Below the pieces are notes generated by a model. That model did not search any database and had not been told where the DNA came from. It saw only the letters and a list, made by a program, of their open reading frames with translations. From assembly GCA_900543095.1 (NCBI GenBank), contig UQQD01000002.1:1-64000 (forward strand): a DNA stretch of 64,000 nt, read 5' to 3'. The position numbers and the translations under genes were made by a program. Of the stretch, positions 58,304-64,000 are shown piece after piece. This stretch comes from an uncultured Ruminococcus sp. GTDB lineage: Bacteria > Bacillota > Clostridia > Oscillospirales > Acutalibacteraceae. Position 1 is the stretch's first letter. Each line of letters starts with the position of its first letter.

Positions 58304-58309
58304 ACAGCA

Positions 58310-58338
58310 TTGAAATTTGTTTTGTAAACATATATAAT
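58310..58338 (+). promoter_or_regulatory. putative promoter of the clpE-like gene
   Basis: TTGAAA at 58310-58315, a 17-nt spacer and TATAAT at 58333-58338. I see no GGTCAAA-type CtsR operator nearby. Confidence 0.6.
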
Positions 58339-58410
58339 AGTATTTCAATCAGACACACAAACGGCAGACTAAATTATGCCAAATTAAATGTTTATAATAA
58401 GGAGAATCAT

Positions 58411-60753
58411 ATGCTCTGTAGCAGATGCGGAAAACGACAGGCAGTTGTTTTCGTTTCAAACAATAATTCAAAGGACGCTCCGACGGTAGGTTATTGCCTT
58501 ACCTGCGCAAAGGAGCTTGGAATAAAGCCCGTGGAAGATCTTATCAGCAAAATGGGGATTTCTGACGACGACCTTGAAAACGTACAGGATCAGATGAATA
58601 CCCTTATGCAAAATATGGGCGAAAACGGTGATATTTCTCAGCTTATGCAGCAGCTCGGTGCAGATAATCTTGCCGAACAGATGGATGAATTTGCTCCCGA
58701 TGCCGACGGAAGCGAAGATGATGATTTTACTCACGGAGCACCTGCGTTCCCCGCTTTCTTTAATAATATTTTCGGCGGACAGCAGGGTAATGCACAGAAT
58801 ACTGCCGCAAAAAACGGTAAAAAGGATAAAAAAGAAAAAAAGAGAAAGCATATCAACCTCTATTGCGAGGATCTCACACGCAAGGCAAGAGAGGGCAAGA
58901 TAGATACTATAGTAGGTCGTGACAAGGAGATTGAGCGTGTAATTCAGATACTTTCACGCCGCACAAAGAACAACCCCTGCCTTATCGGCGAGCCGGGTGT
59001 TGGCAAAACCGCAATAGCAGAGGGGCTTGCTCTCAGAATAGCGTCAGGCAAGGTGCCTCAGCGCCTTAAAGATAAGGAAATACAGCTTCTTGACCTTACT
59101 GCGCTTGTTGCAGGAACTCAGTTCAGAGGTCAGTTTGAAAGCAGAATCAAAGGACTTGTGTCCGAAATCAAGGAAAGCGGCAATATAATCCTCTTTATAG
59201 ACGAGGTGCACAACCTTGTAGGCACGGGTGACAGCGAGGGTACAATGAACGCCGCAAATATTCTCAAGCCTGCTTTGTCAAGGGGCGAAGTGCAGGTAAT
59301 CGGCGCAACAACATTTAACGAATACAGAAAATACATAGAAAAGGATTCTGCGCTTGAAAGAAGATTTCAGCCTGTCAAGGTCGGTGAACCCACTATTGCT
59401 CAGGCGATAGAAGTTATAGCCGGCGTAAAGAATTACTATGAAAGCCATCACCGTGTTATCGTTGACGACGATATAGTTCGCAAAACGGTAGTTTTGTCGG
59501 AACGCTATATAACAGACAGATTTTTACCGGATAAGGCAATAGACCTTTTGGATGAAAGCTGTGCTTGTGCGGCGCTACGCAACAAAAATATGGAGCTTCA
59601 CGACAAGTTGCTTGACGAACAGGCAAAGCTCAACGCAAAGAAAGAAGTCGTTACCAATGTTGAGGGCGACGTAGACTATAAGGCGCTTGCCGAGATCAAC
59701 ACTGACCTTGCAAGAATAGACAGCGAGCTTGCCAAAATTGACCCCGAAACCCTTGTTTCAAAGGTAACGGAGGAGGATATTGCCAAGGTTATTGAACTTT
59801 GGACGGGGATTCCTGCTTCAAGAATAAGGGAAAATGAGCTTTCCAAGCTAAAGGATCTTGAATCGGAACTAAAGAAAAAAATAATCGGTCAGGACGAAGC
59901 CGTTGAAGCGCTTGCATCTGCAATTAAGCGCAGCCGTTGTCAGATTTCACCGCGCCGCAGACCTGCGTCGTTTATATTTGTAGGACCTACGGGCGTAGGA
60001 AAGACCGAGCTTGTAAAGGTGCTCAGTCAACAGCTCTTTGATACACCCGAAACACTCATAAGACTTGATATGTCTGAATTTATGGAGAAACATTCGGTGT
60101 CAAAAATCATAGGTTCGCCTCCGGGATATGTAGGCTATGACGAGGCAGGACAGGTGACAGAAAAAGTACGCCGCCGTCCGTATTCGGTACTGCTCTTTGA
60201 CGAGATAGAAAAAGCGCACCCCGATGTGCTTAACATACTTTTGCAGATTCTTGACGAGGGCAAAGTGACCGATGCTCACGGCAGAGCCGTAAACTTTGAA
60301 AACACCGTAATAATTATGACGTCCAACGCAGGCTCAACAAGCCGTGACAGTGCGCTCGGCTTTGGCAAAACCGAGGACGAAGCGTCAAAAGAAAAGGTAA
60401 TGAAAGCGCTTTCAGAGTTTCTGCGTCCCGAATTTATTGCCAGGGTTGACGAGGTAATTGTGTTTAACTCTCTCAAAAAGGATGATTTTGTAAAAATTGC
60501 AGGTCTTATGCTTTCCGAGTATGTACCTGCGCTTGAGGAAAAGCACATTTCTTTCACCTATGATGACAAAGCCTGTGCTTATCTTGCCGAAAAGTCGTGT
60601 GACGGCAACAGCGGCGCAAGAGATCTCAGAAACACGATCCGCCGCGAGGTTGAGGAGAAGATTGCAAACGCAATGATAGACTCCGAAGACGGTCTTCTCA
60701 GTGCAATCAACGTATCCTCGGACGGTAAAGGTATTGTTTTGCAGGCAATATGA
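58411..60753 (+). CDS. ATP-dependent Clp protease ATP-binding subunit, ClpE-like
   Basis: Hsp100 unfoldase that feeds ClpP. An N-terminal zinc ribbon (CSRCGKRQ and CLTCAKEL, CxxC pairs) replaces the ClpC N-domain, followed by an acidic, Gln-rich linker (residues about 40-140). NBD1 has GEPGVGKTAIAEGLALR and LFIDEVHNLVGTGD; a coiled middle segment follows; NBD2 has GPTGVGKTELVKVLSQQ and VLLFDEIEKAHPDVLNILLQ. ALGFGK in NBD2 fits the IGF/LGF ClpP-docking loop. The 780 residues and the zinc ribbon fit ClpE; I leave the symbol blank because ClpC-like Clostridial variants also exist. A terminator follows. Confidence 0.9.
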   Translation: MLCSRCGKRQAVVFVSNNNSKDAPTVGYCLTCAKELGIKPVEDLISKMGISDDDLENVQDQMNTLMQNMGENGDISQLMQQLGADNLAEQMDEFAPDADGSEDDDFTHGAPAFPAFFNNIFGGQQGNAQNTAAKNGKKDKKEKKRKHINLYCEDLTRKAREGKIDTIVGRDKEIERVIQILSRRTKNNPCLIGEPGVGKTAIAEGLALRIASGKVPQRLKDKEIQLLDLTALVAGTQFRGQFESRIKGLVSEIKESGNIILFIDEVHNLVGTGDSEGTMNAANILKPALSRGEVQVIGATTFNEYRKYIEKDSALERRFQPVKVGEPTIAQAIEVIAGVKNYYESHHRVIVDDDIVRKTVVLSERYITDRFLPDKAIDLLDESCACAALRNKNMELHDKLLDEQAKLNAKKEVVTNVEGDVDYKALAEINTDLARIDSELAKIDPETLVSKVTEEDIAKVIELWTGIPASRIRENELSKLKDLESELKKKIIGQDEAVEALASAIKRSRCQISPRRRPASFIFVGPTGVGKTELVKVLSQQLFDTPETLIRLDMSEFMEKHSVSKIIGSPPGYVGYDEAGQVTEKVRRRPYSVLLFDEIEKAHPDVLNILLQILDEGKVTDAHGRAVNFENTVIIMTSNAGSTSRDSALGFGKTEDEASKEKVMKALSEFLRPEFIARVDEVIVFNSLKKDDFVKIAGLMLSEYVPALEEKHISFTYDDKACAYLAEKSCDGNSGARDLRNTIRREVEEKIANAMIDSEDGLLSAINVSSDGKGIVLQAI

Positions 60754-60767
60754 GCTAAGTACAGATG

Positions 60768-60803
60768 GCAGTCAGGCATAAAGAGGTATGTCTGACTGCT
60801 TTT
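60768..60803 (+). terminator. terminator after the clpE-like gene
   Basis: GCAGTCAG pairs with CTGACTGC, with inner CATA/TATG pairing and a loop of AAGAGG, followed by TTTTAA. Confidence 0.9.
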
Positions 60804-60823
60804 AATATTTAAAAACAAAATAA

Positions 60824-60938
60824 AGTGAGAATAAAACTGTAAAATCAGCATATGAAATTCAAAAAGAACGTACCCGTGAGCTTGAAAAAAACGCTTTAAG
60901 GCTTTTGGATAATTGCAGTGTTGCAACTCTGAATTTTA
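60824..60938 (+). other. coding-like fragment of unknown origin
   Basis: After an in-frame TAA (60821-60823) the plus strand reads KSAYEIQKERTRELEKNALR and then LLDNCSVATLNFN, which looks like a normal amphipathic protein segment. There is no start codon, ribosome site or family match I can name. The frame then runs into the convergent acetyltransferase gene. It may be the remnant of a decayed gene or chance. Confidence 0.3.
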
Positions 60939-60944
60939 ATGTGA

Positions 60945-61571
60945 TTATTCGGGAATGTTTCCGATGTTCTTATGTTTTACTCTGTCTTTTTCCGTGATTT
61001 GTCGGATTACTCTGCATGGATTTCCCGCTGCGAAGCTGTTGTCGGGAATATCCTTTGTAACCACGCTGCCTGCGCCGATAATACAGCCGTTTCCTATCTT
61101 GACGCCGCCGCATACAGTGACGTTTGTTGCAAGCCAGCAGTCGTTGCCTATTTCAATGGGTTTTGCATATTCATAGTCGTACCACGAACCGTCGGTAGCG
61201 GTACGGACTTTGCGTTCATCGGGAAAAATCGGATGAATCGGCGTGACCAACGAACAGTTCGGACCGAAAAGCACGTTGTTTCCGATCTTTATCGGGCAGC
61301 AGTCTAATATCACTAAATTGAAATTTGCATAGCATTTTTCTCCAAAAGAAGTAAAAATGCCGTAATCAAATTGTATCGGCCCTTGAAGATATATATTTTG
61401 ACTTGAATTAGGCAAAAGCCTCTGCAAAATTTCCCTGCGTTTTACCTTTTCACTTTCGTATGTGTCGTTGTAATCCTTGCAGAGATTATGAGCATTTGTC
61501 CTAAGTGTGCCAAGTTCCTTGTCTGCACTGTTATACAGGCGACCTGAAATCATTTTTTCTTTTTCGGTCAT
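60945..61571 (-). CDS. maltose O-acetyltransferase-like hexapeptide acetyltransferase
   Basis: Acetyl-CoA-dependent O-acetyltransferase of the Maa/NodL/LacA group. The N-terminal helical region has RLYNSADKELGTLRT and KRREILQRLLPN. The left-handed beta helix shows hexapeptide repeats (IKIGNNVLFGPNCSLVTP, IEIGNDCWLATNVTVCGG, VKIGNGCIIGAGSVVTKDIP). PxHPI (IHPIFPDER) carries the catalytic His. At 208 residues it is full length. It lies 17 nt after the L,D-transpeptidase in the same direction, with GGAG before the ATG. The acceptor sugar is unknown. Confidence 0.9.
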   Translation of the reverse strand: MTEKEKMISGRLYNSADKELGTLRTNAHNLCKDYNDTYESEKVKRREILQRLLPNSSQNIYLQGPIQFDYGIFTSFGEKCYANFNLVILDCCPIKIGNNVLFGPNCSLVTPIHPIFPDERKVRTATDGSWYDYEYAKPIEIGNDCWLATNVTVCGGVKIGNGCIIGAGSVVTKDIPDNSFAAGNPCRVIRQITEKDRVKHKNIGNIPE

Positions 61572-61588
61572 ATGTTTTTGTTCTCCTA

Positions 61589-62803
61589 TTATTCTGTAAC
61601 TTTAACGGTTATATCCGCCTTTGCCGTGCGGTGAAGCGCATCCTTTACCGAATATGTGATTTTGTACGTTCCGACTCTTGAGTTTACTGCATTTCCGGTA
61701 ATAACCAGCTTGTCCGTTATATCATTTGAGCAGGTATCAACAGCGGTCACACCGTTTCGCAGGTAAAAATCTTCACCTTTTTTTATAGTAATGTCCTTAG
61801 CCCCCTTTATTTCCGGAGCTTTGCTGTTGTATGGGTTATCCTGATCACTGTCGGTTGGATCCCAGCCGCAGTTTTTATCGGTGATAGTAATGGCATCGGG
61901 CTTTCCGAGCGGACCGGGATCGTTATCGTCGTAAATTTTTACATATGTTCCGATAGGACAGTTCGTAAAAATCCATCTTGCGTCGCCTGCGGCAAGCCTT
62001 ACACATCCGAGCGAAGCGTCGCTTCCGAGCTTGTTGAACTCGTCAACCTCAAGAGTGCTTGCTGACGGCTGTAAATAGGGAACGCTGTGAAAAAGATAAT
62101 CTCCTGAAATTCCGCTGATATACTGACCGTAAACGCCGTCATACAGTGCGTGCCAGTCGTTTATAAAATAAGTATTGAATTCACCTGTTATCGTGCCGTT
62201 GTTTTTGCCGCAGGAGCTTACCATAGCCCTCACCGGAATATTGTAGTCGCCGTTTTCGTCATAGGTATATACCGTAACCGTGTTCATTTTTCGGTTGACG
62301 TATATCGCATAGGGGTTTTGACTGCCCGAATAAATGTTGTTGAGAAGTACGTCTGAATTTGCCGTTATGCAGGTTGAAAAGGTATCGTCCTCGCTTTCGG
62401 CGGCGTCGGTAACATTAACTTCACATTTTGTTTTACTGCCGTCAAGGTAGCTTGCATATACGGTGGTCGTGCCGACGCTTTTTGCGTCTATTCTTCCGCC
62501 GTCGTCAACCTCTGCGATTTTTTCGTTATCGCTTGACCACGCTGTAATGTACTTTTCTTCTGTCTCCGATACCTCAATTACATGGGCATCTCCCAGTTGG
62601 ATGCTGACAGGCTCTTTGTCAGAGAATTCAGGCTGTTCTACGACTGTGGTTGGGACAGCAGGCTCTTCCGTTGTTGTGTCGGAAGGTTTTGTATATGTCT
62701 TGTTTACAAATGAATACTGAAATTCACAAGCTAAACACACAAGAAAAAGAATTGTGGAAAGTGCAACTATAAAAAGTCTTTTTTTAATTAATTTTTTCTT
62801 CAT
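61589..62803 (-). CDS. L,D-transpeptidase with Big2-like and DUF5011-like domains
   Basis: Extracellular cross-linking or anchoring enzyme acting on peptidoglycan (YkuD family). Signal anchor at residues about 8-28; Thr/Glu/Pro linker; Big_2-like domain (about 65-130, TAWSSDNEKIAEVDDGGRID and VGTTTVYASY); YkuD domain with AIYVNRKMNTVTVY at its start, HSVPYL, and the catalytic Cys in SDASLGCVRLAAGDARWI; C-terminal Ig-like DUF5011-type domain (EIKGAKDITIKKGEDF, VGTYKITYSVKDALH). At 404 residues it combines substrate-binding and catalytic modules. It heads a two-gene minus-strand unit with the acetyltransferase. Confidence 0.88.
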   Translation of the reverse strand: MKKKLIKKRLFIVALSTILFLVCLACEFQYSFVNKTYTKPSDTTTEEPAVPTTVVEQPEFSDKEPVSIQLGDAHVIEVSETEEKYITAWSSDNEKIAEVDDGGRIDAKSVGTTTVYASYLDGSKTKCEVNVTDAAESEDDTFSTCITANSDVLLNNIYSGSQNPYAIYVNRKMNTVTVYTYDENGDYNIPVRAMVSSCGKNNGTITGEFNTYFINDWHALYDGVYGQYISGISGDYLFHSVPYLQPSASTLEVDEFNKLGSDASLGCVRLAAGDARWIFTNCPIGTYVKIYDDNDPGPLGKPDAITITDKNCGWDPTDSDQDNPYNSKAPEIKGAKDITIKKGEDFYLRNGVTAVDTCSNDITDKLVITGNAVNSRVGTYKITYSVKDALHRTAKADITVKVTE

Positions 62804-62925
62804 AATTTTTCCTATATAGAATATTACATTTTTTTAATTTTTTCTATTATATCTTTTTTTTAATAATAAGGCAAGATATATTTAAAAATTCAATAAAATA
62901 TGATAAAATAACAGCGGTGATTAAT

Positions 62926-63453
62926 ATGGCACATCCGATAAAACATTTCAAAATGATTACAGAACACAGACACAAGGTTATTGCAAACTGCAAAAAGGCA
63001 GGAATTCTTTGGCAGGGATTGCGGCACGACCTTTCAAAGTATTCCCCCTCAGAGTTTATCCCGGGTGCAAAATACTTTCAGGGGACACGCAGTCCCAATG
63101 AAAAGGAACGCGAGCTTTACGGCTATTCTGCGGCGTGGATGCACCACAAGGGAAGAAACCGTCATCACTATGAGTATTGGAACGATTACAATCCTAAATC
63201 AAAAAAAATTGAAAATGTGGAAATGCCCTTAAAATATGTTGCAGAAATGTTTTGCGACAGGGTGGCGGCAAGCAAGATATACAACGGCAGTAATTATACC
63301 GACGCTCACCCATACCAATATTTTCTGAGAATAAAGGGCAAAAACCGTATGCATCCGAAAACCGAGGAGTTACTTGATCGCCTTCTTACAATGCTCAGGG
63401 ATCAGGGCGAGGAAAAAACCTTTGCATATATCAGAAAACTGCTCAAAAAATAA
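62926..63453 (+). CDS. DUF5662 family protein
   Basis: A 175-residue soluble protein of unknown function. The family is recognisable by GLRHDLSKYSPSEFIPGAKY, WMHHKGRNRHHYEYW and PLKYVAEMFCDRVAASKIYNG. The His/Asp-rich motifs suggest metal binding, possibly an HD-related fold, but no reaction can be assigned. ATG 62926 is preferred; GTG 62917 is in frame, and the ribosome site (GGTGAT) is weak for both. It precedes the pflB riboswitch region. Confidence 0.78.
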   Translation: MAHPIKHFKMITEHRHKVIANCKKAGILWQGLRHDLSKYSPSEFIPGAKYFQGTRSPNEKERELYGYSAAWMHHKGRNRHHYEYWNDYNPKSKKIENVEMPLKYVAEMFCDRVAASKIYNGSNYTDAHPYQYFLRIKGKNRMHPKTEELLDRLLTMLRDQGEEKTFAYIRKLLKK

Positions 63454-63510
63454 TTATATTTTGTATGAATTTGTGCTAAATGCAGAAGTTTTTTTTATGT
63501 TCAAAACCGC

Positions 63511-63539
63511 TTGACAAAATGTATGCAAAATGTTATTTT
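63511..63539 (+). promoter_or_regulatory. promoter of the pflB riboswitch transcript
   Basis: Perfect TTGACA at 63511-63516, a 17-nt spacer, TATTTT at 63534-63539. The expected transcript starts at about 63546, at the riboswitch. Confidence 0.75.
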
Positions 63540-63545
63540 AAAGAT

Positions 63546-63642
63546 GTTATATGACTGACGGATTTGTGGAGCTTACCACTTGGAGTATAACAGATTATTG
63601 CCGACCGTCTGGGCGAAGGCTCAGATTAGGTCGGCTTTTTTT
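63546..63642 (+). ncRNA. ZTP (pfl) riboswitch with intrinsic terminator
   Basis: P1 is GTTAT/ATAAC (63546-63550 with about 63587-63591). It encloses GACTGACG, the P2 hairpin GTGG/CCAC and GGAG. The conserved GCCGACCGTCTGGGCG segment of the ZTP aptamer starts at 63600. GCCGACC (63600-63606) can instead pair with GGTCGGC (63629-63635), followed by TTTTTTT: a terminator that competes with the aptamer. Ligand binding (ZTP/ZMP, made when 10-formyl-THF is short) should therefore allow transcription into pflB, whose formate feeds one-carbon metabolism. Class recognition is by motif; the switching mode is inference. Confidence 0.92.
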
Positions 63643-63714
63643 ATATAATTAATTGTTTTATCCTTTGGATAAAACAGGCTCAAACACAAATAATTACATT
63701 TAGGAGGTTATCTT

Positions 63715-64000
63715 ATGATTAACGAATGGAGAAGCTTTAAAAGCGGAAGATGGGAAAACGAAATAGACGTAAGAGATTTTATTCATAGAAACTATACTCC
63801 TTATTTCGGCGACGGCAGTTTTCTTGAAGGACCTACACAGGATACCCTTGATTTGTGGGAAAAGGTCAGCGACCTTAAAAAGCAGGAGATAGAAGCCGGC
63901 GGTGTGCTTGATATGGATACAAAGGTTGTTTCTACAATCACTTCTCACGGCGCCGCATATATCGACAAGAGCAAGGAAAAAATCGTCGGACTTCAGACAG
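63715..64000 (+). CDS. pflB: formate C-acetyltransferase (pyruvate formate-lyase), 5' part
   Basis: Glycyl-radical enzyme that splits pyruvate and CoA into acetyl-CoA and formate in anaerobes. Only the first 95 residues are in the window: INEWRSFKSGRWENEIDVRD, FIHRNYTPYFGDGSFLEGPT, GGVLDMDTKVVSTITSHG and YIDKSKEKIVGLQT, matching the N-terminus of PflB. AGGAGG is 7 nt upstream of ATG 63715. The gene continues past the right edge, where the radical Gly and active-site Cys pair would lie. It is controlled by the riboswitch at 63546. Confidence 0.95.
   Translation, partial: MINEWRSFKSGRWENEIDVRDFIHRNYTPYFGDGSFLEGPTQDTLDLWEKVSDLKKQEIEAGGVLDMDTKVVSTITSHGAAYIDKSKEKIVGLQT

Noticed and set aside
1..64000. 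CRISPR array, tRNA, rRNA, phage or intact IS element
   Set aside because: Scanned by eye; no regular short repeats with spacers, no tRNA-like cloverleaf with CCA-type end, and no transposase or integrase motifs were seen.

Overview
The window is a gene-dense stretch of a low-to-mid GC Firmicutes chromosome. Gene content and order point to the class Clostridia, most likely Oscillospiraceae/Ruminococcaceae. The evidence is a PolC-type replicase, the order pyrH-frr-uppS-cdsA-dxr-rseP-ispG-polC, HisZ paired with short HisG, an ECF transporter module, a ClpE-like unfoldase, pyruvate formate-lyase and strong AGGAGG-type ribosome sites. The family assignment is inference. I saw no rRNA, tRNA, CRISPR array, phage or intact transposon.

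Layout. 1-314: broken 3' end of a sortase-anchored surface protein (minus). 543-2915: polar amino-acid ABC transporter whose substrate-binding protein appears circularly permuted. 3129-9759: UMP kinase, ribosome recycling, prenyl/phospholipid/MEP isoprenoid genes and a site-2 protease. 9973-15753: polC and an AI-2E-family permease. 15820-21962: histidine operon hisZGDCBAIE without hisH or hisF, preceded by a promoter whose -10 box sits in a 30-bp palindrome. 22013-26093: Crh/HPr-like protein, MtaB, GHL10 glycosidase, DUF1294, RluA-family synthase. 26191-30129 (minus): pseudokinase-PASTA-YARHG receptor-like protein and a large polytopic membrane protein. 30305-33628 (minus): tspO remnant, TIGR04086, yajC, tgt, queA. 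33856-36703: asd-dapA-dapB for diaminopimelate/lysine. 36773-38395 (minus): cytoplasmic GH13 enzyme.

39303-45163 is the most distinctive region. PlsC acyltransferase, acyl carrier protein, a single-chain ketosynthase fused to a catalytically dead ketosynthase (chain-length-factor-like), ketoreductase, dehydratase and a flavoprotein form one tight operon, with a convergent TetR gene. No FabD, FabH, Acc or enoyl reductase is present, so it looks like an accessory fatty-acid/polyene (aryl-polyene-like type II PKS) pathway rather than housekeeping FAS.

45389-47783: patatin-like hydrolase, DUF2804, small lipoprotein. 47901-55603: ruvCAB, glmM, an RlmI-like methyltransferase, ecfA1-ecfA2-ecfT, truA. 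55665-60753: DUF5711, CvpA, pgsA, clpE-like. 60945-62803 (minus): L,D-transpeptidase and a hexapeptide acetyltransferase. 62926-63453: DUF5662. 63511-64000: promoter, ZTP (pfl) riboswitch with terminator, and the start of pflB, which runs off the right edge.

Two copies of a roughly 135-165 nt structured repeat lie at 9796-9960 and 45208-45342, each just upstream of a plus-strand gene. All calls are by eye. No database search or folding program was run.
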